Source: Flavobacterium sp. UBA6135 (GTDB taxonomy: Bacteria > Bacteroidota > Bacteroidia > Flavobacteriales > Flavobacteriaceae). From it: a DNA stretch of 11,181 nucleotides. Of this stretch, positions 5,764 through 11,181 are shown one piece after another. Each line of letters opens with the position of its first letter. The stretch's first letter is position 1. Position numbers and translations under genes: made by a program. The notes below the pieces were generated by a model. The model saw only the letters and a program-made list of their open reading frames with translations. It searched no databases and was not told the DNA's origin. The stretch covers positions 1 to 11,181 of the forward strand of contig NZ_DIVJ01000031.1 in the NCBI RefSeq assembly GCF_002428305.1. Reading direction: 5' to 3'.

Positions 5764-6837
5764 ATGATTCAAAAAAAATACATACTTCCACTATTCCTTT
5801 TGATACAAATTGTTGTATTAAAAATCGCTTCTTTATTTCCGAAGTTTATCGAAGAATATTACAGTAAAGGAATCTATCCTGTTATCTCAAAAATTTCGAG
5901 AACTACTTTCGGATTTACGTCTATTTCCATTGGAGACATTATTTACGGTATCGTTTTGCTTTTGGTTTTCAGATGGTTTTGGAGAGTGCGAAAAACGTGG
6001 AAGATTGCTTGGAAAAATAATGTATTGAAGATTCTCGGTTTTGCTTCAGTATTTTATTTTCTGTTTCATTTGTTGTGGGCAACCAATTACCATCGCATTC
6101 CGATGTATGAAAAACTGGAAATTGACAAAGAATATTCAACTGAAGAATTAGAAGCTTTTACGATAAAATTGATTGAAAAAACGAATGACATTCACATACA
6201 AATTACACAAAATGATTCGATTAAAGTGGTTGTTCCCTACTCTACTGAAGAAATTTTTGATTTGAGTGTAAAAAGTTATGCTTCGGTTGAAAAAGAATTT
6301 TCTTTTCTATTGTATGAAAAGCCAAGCATCAAACCATCATTAATTAGTATTCCATTGAGCTATATGGGATTTGGCGGCTATCTGAATCCATTTACGAATG
6401 AAGCTCAAGTGAATGATTGTTTGCCAAAATATAATTTTCCTACCACCACGTTGCACGAAATGGCTCATCAAATTGGGTATGCCAGCGAAAGCGAAGCCAA
6501 TTTCATCGGATTTTTAGCTTCCATAAAAAGTGATAATATCTATTTTCAATATTCCGGTTATAGTTTTGCTGTGAAACATTGTCTGCGAAATTTAGAACGC
6601 ATTGAAGAAGGCAGCAGTGAAAAATTTCTACCTTTAATCAATTCGGGAATCATCAAAAACTTTGAAGAAAGCAAACAATTTCACGAAGAATACAAAACCT
6701 TTTTAGAACCGATTTTCAAAACCTTTTACGACAATTTTTTGAAACTCAATAAACAAAAAGACGGTTTGGAAGGCTATAGCAAATTTGTGGGATTGATGAT
6801 TGGGTTGGAAAGAAAGTATGGAGTAATGAATTATTAG
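5764..6837 (+). CDS. DUF3810 membrane protein with HExxH zinc motif
   Basis: A 357-residue protein of the DUF3810 type, widespread in Bacteroidetes and Firmicutes and not characterised as far as I know. Three hydrophobic segments lie at about residues 8-27, 52-73 and 88-110; the rest is probably extracytoplasmic. HEMAHQIGYASESEANF starts at residue 231: H231, E232 and H235 form a classic HExxH zinc site, and E242 or E244 could be a third ligand as in gluzincin-type metallopeptidases. NPFTNEAQVNDCLP and PTTTLHEMAHQ are typical of the family. By analogy it could be a membrane-bound metallopeptidase, but substrate and activity are inferred only. The next Met in frame is beyond the first membrane segments, so the ATG at 5764 must be the start. 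It is divergent from the ferredoxin gene and followed by a 415-base gap. Confidence 0.85.
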   Translation: MIQKKYILPLFLLIQIVVLKIASLFPKFIEEYYSKGIYPVISKISRTTFGFTSISIGDIIYGIVLLLVFRWFWRVRKTWKIAWKNNVLKILGFASVFYFLFHLLWATNYHRIPMYEKLEIDKEYSTEELEAFTIKLIEKTNDIHIQITQNDSIKVVVPYSTEEIFDLSVKSYASVEKEFSFLLYEKPSIKPSLISIPLSYMGFGGYLNPFTNEAQVNDCLPKYNFPTTTLHEMAHQIGYASESEANFIGFLASIKSDNIYFQYSGYSFAVKHCLRNLERIEEGSSEKFLPLINSGIIKNFEESKQFHEEYKTFLEPIFKTFYDNFLKLNKQKDGLEGYSKFVGLMIGLERKYGVMNY

Positions 6838-6855
6838 CTAGAAATTGAGATAATT

Positions 6856-6890
6856 TACTGCCTACTCCCAACTATTGACTTCCAACTTAA
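6856..6890. repeat. Heptamer array downstream of the DUF3810 gene
   Basis: Five 7-base units carry ACT at their second to fourth positions (ACT begins at 6857, 6864, 6871, 6878 and 6885). The first two units differ at one base (TACTGCC, TACTCCC). It starts 19 bases past the DUF3810 stop codon, with no promoter visible next to it. Confidence 0.65.
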
Positions 6891-6905
6891 ACTACATCTA
6901 CCACA

Positions 6906-6922
6906 AAAAACGTCTCGTTTTT
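6906..6922. terminator. Weak hairpin, possible DUF3810 terminator
   Basis: AAAAACG (6906-6912) pairs with CGTTTTT (6916-6922) around a 3-base loop, followed by CTTTTT. Only two G-C pairs support it, so it is a marginal terminator about 70 bases past the stop. It could work on either strand. Confidence 0.35.
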
Positions 6923-7217
6923 CTTTTTAAAAAATCTGATAATCAATAGTCCCTAAAGTCTAAACAAATGTAATTGTAAATCCAATTGATCAACACAACC
7001 ATTATATTTAAAAACCGATGAGAAAAAGAAATAAAATTATTGAGTAATAGTGACTCTGAGATTTTCTATTATTAAAGATAAGAAGATATAGAATTGATTT
7101 ATTTTAAAAAAAACAAGATTTTTTTGGAATTTGCTTCTAGTAGAAAACATAGAAAACACATAAATAGTATTTTGATTCAGTTAGGACAAAAAGTTACAAA
7201 ACAAAAAAGCTTTATCT

Positions 7218-7241
7218 TGTAACAAATTTTACCATCCGACT
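7218..7241 (+). promoter_or_regulatory. Candidate ECF-type promoter of the sigma-factor gene
   Basis: TGTAAC (7218-7223) followed after 12 bases by CCGACT (7236-7241) resembles the AAC-type -35 and CGnC-type -10 elements used by ECF sigma factors, though the spacing is shorter than the usual ~16. It lies 12 bases before the ATG. If real it would suggest autoregulation. A poor housekeeping match, TATCTTG, overlaps its left half (7213-7219). Confidence 0.35.
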
Positions 7242-7252
7242 ACTAACACAAC

Positions 7253-7747
7253 ATGAGCAATTCACTGGAGCAATCTTTTGTTAAGCAATTAAAGGAAAAT
7301 CAGAACATTATTCACAAGATTTGTCGTTTGTACACATCGGGTGAAGATGCTCACAATGATTTGTTCCAAGAAATTACGATTCAGTTATGGAAAGCGTTTC
7401 CGAAGTTTCGTGGCGACTCGAAATTTTCGACTTGGGCCTATCGGGTCGCTCTAAACACTGCAATTACTTTATATAGAAAAAGTACGCGATCAATTGCTAC
7501 AATTGAATTTGAAACCACAAGACACTTTATTAAACAAGAAGATTACAACTTTGAAGAAGAAGAACAAATCAAACTTTTATATAAAGCCGTTCATCAATTA
7601 AATGATATTGAAAAAGCATTGGTTTTTATGTATTTAGAAGATAAAGATTATGAAGAGATATCGGAAACTTTAGGAATTAGTGAAGTGAATGCACGAGTAA
7701 AAATGAACAGAATTAAAGGAAAATTAAAAAAAATATTAAATCCGTAA
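7253..7747 (+). CDS. ECF RNA polymerase sigma factor
   Basis: A 164-residue sigma-70 family factor of the extracytoplasmic-function type, which directs RNA polymerase to a set of stress or envelope promoters. Region 2 spans about residues 12-78: DLFQEITIQLWKAFPKFRGD is the region 2.1-2.2 core-binding helix and FSTWAYRVALNTAITLYRK is the -10 melting and recognition part. After a short acidic linker, region 4 (about 108-160) has the helix-turn-helix YEEISETLGISEVNARVKMNRIKGKL that reads the -35 element. Regions 1 and 3 are absent, as expected for ECF. Start ATG at 7253. The downstream membrane protein starts 4 bases after the stop, so the two are almost certainly co-transcribed and the partner may control it. 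The family is sure; the regulon is unknown. Confidence 0.95.
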   Translation: MSNSLEQSFVKQLKENQNIIHKICRLYTSGEDAHNDLFQEITIQLWKAFPKFRGDSKFSTWAYRVALNTAITLYRKSTRSIATIEFETTRHFIKQEDYNFEEEEQIKLLYKAVHQLNDIEKALVFMYLEDKDYEEISETLGISEVNARVKMNRIKGKLKKILNP

Positions 7748-7751
7748 GATT

Positions 7752-8405
7752 ATGATGGAGGAATTGGATTTATTGAAAAAAGATTGGAAAAAAAGCGAGA
7801 CTAATTTCCAACAAAAAACAGAAGGTGATATTTATGGAATGCTTCAACAAAAATCAACTTCTATTGTGAAGTGGATATTTTATATAAGTTTAATTGAACT
7901 AAGTTTAGGAATACTGCTTAGTTTGATGTTGTCTTTTACAAAATATGACAAAGACAACGTTGAGTTTATAAAGGAAATTGGAGCTTATTCCTATTATGTA
8001 GCAATTTCAATTATTTTGTATGCTGTTGTACTCTATTTTATCTATAAATTTTACAGCATGTTTAAAAAGATTGCGGTTGATGATAACACAAAAAAATTAA
8101 TGTCAACAATTCTTAAAACTCGAAAAGTAGTAAAACAATATATTGCCTTCAATTTAAGTGCTTTTGCTTTTATTTTTATTGCAGCGGGATCTTATGGCTT
8201 TTACAAAGGCTACAGCACAGGTATTGCTACAAATGGTGAATTAACTAAAATACCAATGGAGGTTACAATTTTTGGAATTATTATATTGATTGTTGTAACA
8301 GCAGTACTTACATGTATTTTTTGGCTTATTTATAAATTAATTTATGGTTGGCTTTTAAAACGGTTATATGTAAATTATGAAGAATTGAAAAAAATTGATT
8401 TTTAA
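7752..8405 (+). CDS. Four-helix membrane partner of the ECF sigma factor
   Basis: A 217-residue inner-membrane protein. A charged N-terminal ~35 residues (EELDLLKKDWKKSE...) is probably cytosolic, followed by four hydrophobic segments at about 38-60, 75-98, 130-150 and 167-193 and a short C-terminal tail. Proteins with this LLKKDWKK start and four helices are, as I recall, regularly placed right after an ECF sigma gene in Flavobacteriia. I infer an anti-sigma or sensor role. The zinc-binding HxxxCxxC motif of classic anti-sigma factors is absent, so any binding would use another fold. The first of two adjacent ATGs (7752, 7755) is taken as start; either would do. Its stop codon overlaps that of the convergent acyltransferase gene. 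Confidence 0.8.
   Translation: MMEELDLLKKDWKKSETNFQQKTEGDIYGMLQQKSTSIVKWIFYISLIELSLGILLSLMLSFTKYDKDNVEFIKEIGAYSYYVAISIILYAVVLYFIYKFYSMFKKIAVDDNTKKLMSTILKTRKVVKQYIAFNLSAFAFIFIAAGSYGFYKGYSTGIATNGELTKIPMEVTIFGIIILIVVTAVLTCIFWLIYKLIYGWLLKRLYVNYEELKKIDF
8402..8405. other. Overlapping convergent stop codons
   Basis: The palindrome TTAA supplies TAA to the plus-strand gene (8403-8405) and TAA to the minus-strand gene (8404 to 8402). There is no room for a terminator between the genes, so the two transcripts must run into each other or end inside the opposite gene. Confidence 0.95.
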
Positions 8406-9205
8406 TATTCCCACATTCGTTTTTTATTTAATTCTTTTTGTTCCTCTAATACTTCAATAGGAATTACTTTTAGCAAAGAAGCATGTTGTTCAATGGCAAA
8501 TTCTATTTTTTCAACGATTTCTTCAACACTCTCGTTATCATAATCAATTTGCAAGGGCTCTTTGATAACCATAGATTGTAGAATTCCTTTCTTTTTAATC
8601 CGAAGTCCTTTTCTATCAAATGAACGACGGAATCCATCAATTACAATAGGCACAACAATCGGCTTGTGTTGCTTTATAATATGAGCAGTTCCTTTTCTAA
8701 CAGGTTTAAATGAACGTGTTGTGCCTTGAGGAAATGTAATAACCCATCCATCTTCAAGAGCTAATTTTATATTCTCAGTATCGTTAGGATTCACCTCTCT
8801 TTGAACATCTTTTCCTTTTGCTCGCCAGGTTCTTTCCACTGTAATAGCTCCTGCATAGGCTAAAATCCTTGGCAATAAACCTTCTTTCATGGTCTCACTG
8901 GCAGCCACATAATAAATATTTAACTTTGGTTGCCACAAATAACCAACATTCTTAATTGAATCTTGTCTTCCGCTTAAACTTGCATTAAATACATGAAACA
9001 TAGCAACAACATCCGCAAAGTACGTTTGATGATTTGATATGAATAAAACATTAGTTTCGGGTAATTCTTTTATAATTTCAGATCCTTCAATATGAAGTTC
9101 ATTAAAACCTCTATATCGTTGATGTGTCATAACACCAAAAACGCGGATTAACCATTTTTTTAAAAAGAGTAAATGTCCAAAAGGATTTCTTTTGAATAAT
9201 GCCAT
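8402..9205 (-). CDS. PlsC-like 1-acylglycerol-3-phosphate acyltransferase, variant motifs
   Basis: A 267-residue member of the PlsC / glycerophospholipid acyltransferase superfamily, which moves acyl chains onto lysophosphatidate or related acceptors at the inner membrane. Motif I is ISNHQTYFAD: H59 and D65 are five residues apart where the classic motif is HX4D. Motif II is GAITVERTWR (about 119-128). Motif III is FPQGTTRSF (158-166), with Gln where FPEGT is usual. Motif IV is IVVPIVIDGF (183-192). No clear transmembrane helix; the basic, hydrophobic N-terminus may be a membrane anchor. I chose the ATG at 9205, not the in-frame TTG at 9226, because the promoter -7 element ends at 9231 and would place that TTG at or before the transcript start. 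The substrate may differ from PlsC. Confidence 0.85.
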   Translation of the reverse strand: MALFKRNPFGHLLFLKKWLIRVFGVMTHQRYRGFNELHIEGSEIIKELPETNVLFISNHQTYFADVVAMFHVFNASLSGRQDSIKNVGYLWQPKLNIYYVAASETMKEGLLPRILAYAGAITVERTWRAKGKDVQREVNPNDTENIKLALEDGWVITFPQGTTRSFKPVRKGTAHIIKQHKPIVVPIVIDGFRRSFDRKGLRIKKKGILQSMVIKEPLQIDYDNESVEEIVEKIEFAIEQHASLLKVIPIEVLEEQKELNKKRMWEY

Positions 9206-9230
9206 AGGATTTAGATTGAAAATCAATTAG

Positions 9231-9262
9231 CGAAATTACAAAAACAAAAATTAAATTTTCAA
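9231..9262 (-). promoter_or_regulatory. Promoter of the acyltransferase gene
   Basis: On the minus strand, TTG (9262 to 9260) is followed after 21 bases by TAATTTCG (9238 to 9231), one mismatch from TAnnTTTG. It lies between the NUDIX stop codon and the acyltransferase ATG, so the two genes need not form an operon. Confidence 0.5.
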
Positions 9263-9286
9263 CTAAAAAGATAGTAAAATATCGTA

Positions 9287-9925
9287 TTACAAAACCTTTT
9301 TAATCGTTTCCTTCAACTCACTCAACATCATAGCAGTTGCACCCCAAACAATATGCTCTTTTACTAAAAAAGCAGGAACATCAATTGCAATTGCATAAGA
9401 AGTTTTCAATCTTCGGGTGACAATGATATTCTCATCCAAAAAATCTTTTAAAGGAAATTCAATAATTCCGGCCACTTCATCTTCTTGTAATACAAACTCT
9501 AAATTAGTTTGAGAAATTCCCAAAAATGGAGAAACTAAAAAATTACTGGGCGGAATATAAATTTCTGTAAAGGCTCTTACCACTTCAATTTGATGTTTCT
9601 TTACGCCAATTTCTTCTTCAGTTTCTCTTAATGCAGTCTCTTGCAAGTCTTTATCAAAAACCTCTACCTTCCCCCCGGGAAAAGCAATTTGAGAAGAATG
9701 AACTCCCGGATAAGAATTTCTAACAATCAAAACCAAATGTGTTTCATTGCCTTTCGGATAAAACAGCATCATAACGGCAGCTCTCTTCGGCTCATTCTTT
9801 TCCAAAGTTAACTTTTCTAAAATATCCATTCTCCCAATTGGAGCCATTTTTGCATGAGCAATGGTAGCAGGAAGATTTTCTTTTGCTATTTTTGGTATAA
9901 ATTTTAAAAAGTTATGAAAATCCAC
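9287..9925 (-). CDS. NUDIX hydrolase, NudL-type CoA pyrophosphatase
   Basis: A 212-residue cytosolic NUDIX protein resembling NudL (YeaB) CoA diphosphatases, which split coenzyme A into 4'-phosphopantetheine and 3',5'-ADP. The NUDIX box is at 84-108, ending ALRETEEEIGV. GG to R is one residue longer than the generic box, as in E. coli NudL. HSSQIAFPGGKVEVFD (76-91) matches the family's H-x-GQ-x-x-FPGG region, and IPPSNFLVSPFLG (around 125-137) its C-terminal motif. The start is probably the GTG at 9925: an in-frame TAA lies two codons upstream, and the next Met (residue 27) would remove the conserved FLKFIPKI start. This makes the gene overlap the divergent cyclophilin gene by 12 bases at their 5' ends, an arrangement that is rare. 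NUDIX identity is sure, NudL-type substrate likely. Confidence 0.88.
   Translation of the reverse strand: MDFHNFLKFIPKIAKENLPATIAHAKMAPIGRMDILEKLTLEKNEPKRAAVMMLFYPKGNETHLVLIVRNSYPGVHSSQIAFPGGKVEVFDKDLQETALRETEEEIGVKKHQIEVVRAFTEIYIPPSNFLVSPFLGISQTNLEFVLQEDEVAGIIEFPLKDFLDENIIVTRRLKTSYAIAIDVPAFLVKEHIVWGATAMMLSELKETIKKVL
9887..9894 (+). promoter_or_regulatory. -7 element of the cyclophilin lipoprotein gene
   Basis: TATTTTTG is an exact TAnnTTTG match, 19 bases before the ATG at 9914. It lies inside the coding sequence of the divergent NUDIX gene (its codons 11-13). No good -33 TTG is visible. Confidence 0.55.
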
Positions 9926-10615
9926 CTTTTAATCCTTTTTGCTATTATTTTTTTAATTAGTTCATGCGATAATAAGACTAAAGATAAGTCAGAAAAAAAT
10001 AACGAACAAATTATTACAAAAATTGAAGACACAATTTCAGTTAACAAACCAAAATTTGATTTGGAAACCATCGTCTTATCAGATGAAAATGTAGTTGAAT
10101 TTTTAACTTGGTATGGCAACAAAAATCCAGAAAACAAAGTTCTTATTGAAACAAAATTTGGAAATATAGAAGTAGAATTGTTTGAAGAAACAAAATTACA
10201 TCGAGCTAATTTTATTTACTTGGTAAAAAAAGAATATTTTAACACAACGTTTTTTCATAGAGTTGTAAAAGGATTTATTATTCAAGGCGGTAGTTCCGAC
10301 GAAAGTATTACAAAAAAAGAACGGAAAGCAATTGGAAGATATCTAATTCCAGCCGAATTCAATAAAAAGCACAAACACCATTATGGAGCTTTAGCTGCAG
10401 CAAGAAGTTGGGATGATAATCCTGAAAAAATGAGCACTCCATTTGAATTCTATTTCATTCAAAACAAAAACGGTTCCTATCACTTAGATGGCGAACATAC
10501 TGTTTTTGGTAAAATTACAAAAGGCCATGAAGTGATGGATATCATCGCTAATCAAGAAACAGATGAAGGTGAATTTCCATTGTTAAACATTTTAATAAAA
10601 GTTTCAATAATCTAA
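9914..10615 (+). CDS. Cyclophilin-type peptidyl-prolyl isomerase lipoprotein
   Basis: A 233-residue lipoprotein that probably speeds proline isomerisation in envelope proteins. The signal peptide MKIHLLILFAIIFLISSC has its lipobox cysteine at residue 18, followed by DNKTKDK, not an export signal, so it probably faces the periplasm. A ~55-residue linker leads to a cyclophilin domain (about 75-230). FFHRVVKGFIIQGG (113-126) carries the catalytic arginine R116 with F121 and Q124. The residue equivalent to human CypA W121 is H190 (HLDGEHTVFG), which predicts low cyclosporin affinity; the CypA Q111 region is altered (FEFYF). The ATG at 9914 is fixed by the signal peptide. Its TAA shares a base with the next gene's ATG. 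Family secure; client proteins unknown. Confidence 0.92.
   Translation: MKIHLLILFAIIFLISSCDNKTKDKSEKNNEQIITKIEDTISVNKPKFDLETIVLSDENVVEFLTWYGNKNPENKVLIETKFGNIEVELFEETKLHRANFIYLVKKEYFNTTFFHRVVKGFIIQGGSSDESITKKERKAIGRYLIPAEFNKKHKHHYGALAAARSWDDNPEKMSTPFEFYFIQNKNGSYHLDGEHTVFGKITKGHEVMDIIANQETDEGEFPLLNILIKVSII
9979..10010 (-). promoter_or_regulatory. Candidate promoter of the NUDIX gene
   Basis: On the minus strand, TTTG (10010 to 10007) is followed after exactly 20 bases by TATCTTTA (9986 to 9979), one mismatch from TAnnTTTG. It lies inside the cyclophilin gene (its codons 22-33). The predicted transcript start near 9972 would give a leader of about 47 bases antisense to the cyclophilin signal-peptide region. 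Confidence 0.5.
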
Positions 10616-11058
10616 TGTACAGTAAAGAAGAAGCACAAAAAATTAAACGTGAATTTTGGATCAAATTCGCAGAAGAATATCCCAGAAAATGGCTGTTATA
10701 CAATACTAAAATCAAAGATTTTACTTTTAAATTTCATGTAGATAACAAAAAAGCAATGGTTTCATTAGACATCGAATCAAAAGATGATGATCTACGCAAC
10801 ATCTATTTTGAAAAAATAGAATCATTAAAAACCATCCTTATCGAAGAATATCTTGAAGATGTAATTTTTGAAAAAAACTACCAATTAGAAAACGGAAAAA
10901 CTATTAGTAGAATTTGGGTTGAAATTAAAAATATCAGCATTAACAACAAGTCAAGTTGGCCCATAATTTTCTCATTCTTTACAGAAAAAATGGAACCCTT
11001 TGAACACTTCTTTTATGAATATGAAGACTACATTAAAGACTTAGAGTTAAATACTTAA
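10615..11058 (+). CDS. DUF4268-type cytosolic protein
   Basis: A 147-residue soluble protein that matches my recollection of DUF4268 proteins of Flavobacteriia: it begins MYSKEEAQKIKREFWIKFAEEYPRKWLLYNTKIKDF and ends FFYEYEDYIKDLEL. DUF4268 also occurs as the C-terminal part of larger nuclease-like proteins, but here it stands alone and no PD-(D/E)xK catalytic motif is evident, so a nuclease role is not supported. It is rich in Lys and Glu with aromatic clusters, and has no signal peptide or membrane segment. Its ATG (10615-10617) overlaps the TAA of the cyclophilin gene by one base (TAATG), implying translational coupling in a two-gene operon. The function, and why it is coupled to an envelope isomerase, is unknown. 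Confidence 0.8.
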   Translation: MYSKEEAQKIKREFWIKFAEEYPRKWLLYNTKIKDFTFKFHVDNKKAMVSLDIESKDDDLRNIYFEKIESLKTILIEEYLEDVIFEKNYQLENGKTISRIWVEIKNISINNKSSWPIIFSFFTEKMEPFEHFFYEYEDYIKDLELNT

Positions 11059-11089
11059 ATTTTAAGTTGTCTTACCCCTTCGTGAATTT

Positions 11090-11105
11090 CGGATAGAACT
11101 ATCCG
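11090..11105. repeat. Short perfect inverted repeat
   Basis: CGGATAG (11090-11096) and CTATCCG (11099-11105) are separated by two bases; as a hairpin it would have a 6-bp stem and a 4-base loop. It lies 30 bases past the DUF4268-type stop codon without a T-run, so it is not a normal terminator. The GGATAG and TAGCGGATAG wording recalls an intergenic element I believe is common in Flavobacterium, but I cannot verify this. Confidence 0.45.
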
Positions 11106-11130
11106 CTACAAGTCATTATAGCGTCCTAAA

Positions 11131-11168
11131 AAAAACAAAAAACCCCTCATCGATATATGAAGGGTTTT
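11131..11168 (-). terminator. Terminator of a minus-strand gene beyond the right edge
   Basis: On the minus strand, AAAACCCTTCAT (11168 to 11157) pairs with ATGAGGGGTTTT (11150 to 11139) including one G-U pair, around a 6-base loop. It is followed by a long U-rich tract from the A-rich run at 11128-11140. On the plus strand the same position is a C-A mismatch and the T-run is only four bases, so the leftward direction is favoured. Confidence 0.75.
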
Positions 11169-11181
11169 AAAAAGAAGGCGG

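Larger units (their letters stand above)
6838..7252. other. Gene-free gap of 415 bases
   Basis: No credible reading frame on either strand. The left part has a heptamer array (6856-6890) and a small AT-rich hairpin (6906-6922). The right end holds the likely promoter of the sigma-factor gene. The middle (about 6930-7190) is AT-rich with no strong hairpin or motif; TATTTTG at about 7167-7174 is a partial promoter match. I see no tRNA-like or recognisable riboswitch structure. Confidence 0.6.

Noticed and set aside
1195..6890. CRISPR array or ordinary microsatellite as explanation of the period-7 and period-8 arrays
   Set aside because: There are no spacers or constant 20-40 base repeats, and the units are degenerate and differ between sites, unlike simple slippage repeats.
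9206..9226. TTG start adding seven residues to the acyltransferase
   Set aside because: It would fall within 5 bases of the -7 element, at or before the transcript start; the ATG at 9205 is preferred.
9904..10137. Minus-strand open frame of 77 codons opposite the cyclophilin gene
   Set aside because: Shadow of the lipoprotein signal and linker region; no family features, and the NUDIX frame ends before it.

Overview
The window looks like chromosomal DNA from a Flavobacteriaceae bacterium, most likely Flavobacterium or a close relative. It is AT-rich. Most genes lack a Shine-Dalgarno sequence, and many carry the Bacteroidetes -7 promoter element TAnnTTTG a short way upstream. The gene content (DUF3810, a DUF4268-type protein, an ECF sigma factor with a four-helix membrane partner, Bacteroidetes-type lipoproteins) fits that group. 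I assigned this by recognising families by eye, not by database search. I see no tRNA, rRNA, CRISPR array, integrase or transposase.

Layout. On the left, prfA (release factor 1, minus strand) ends at a strong terminator and is divergent from a DUF6265-like lipoprotein (plus). Next is a very AT-rich pocket (about 1800-3720) holding two unrelated two-helix membrane proteins of unknown function. Between these two lies a degraded copy of the last ~20 codons and the terminator of pepD. The intact pepD (Xaa-His dipeptidase, minus) follows, then a small thioredoxin-like [2Fe-2S] ferredoxin (minus). Divergent from it is a DUF3810 membrane protein with an HEMAH zinc motif (plus). After a ~415-base gap comes an ECF sigma factor with its membrane partner (plus), whose stop codon overlaps that of a convergent PlsC-like acyltransferase. 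A NudL-type NUDIX hydrolase (minus) follows. Its 5' end overlaps the 5' end of a divergent cyclophilin-type lipoprotein (plus), which is translationally coupled to a DUF4268-type protein. A leftward-pointing terminator at the right edge implies a minus-strand gene beyond the window.

Functional grouping. Most of this is housekeeping: translation termination, dipeptide breakdown, phospholipid acyl transfer, nucleotide or CoA clean-up, envelope protein folding. The apparent cotranscribed pairs are sigma factor plus membrane partner, and cyclophilin lipoprotein plus DUF4268.

Most worth a second look: (1) the displaced pepD 3' end, a 123-base direct repeat at a fixed offset of 1027 bases, which flanks an AT-rich cargo gene like the scar of an insertion at a gene's 3' end; (2) degenerate tandem arrays of period 7 or 8 bases in four intergenic gaps, each with a different unit but in strict register, three of them beside promoters or filling a 5' leader; (3) the mutually nested promoters of the NUDIX and cyclophilin genes.
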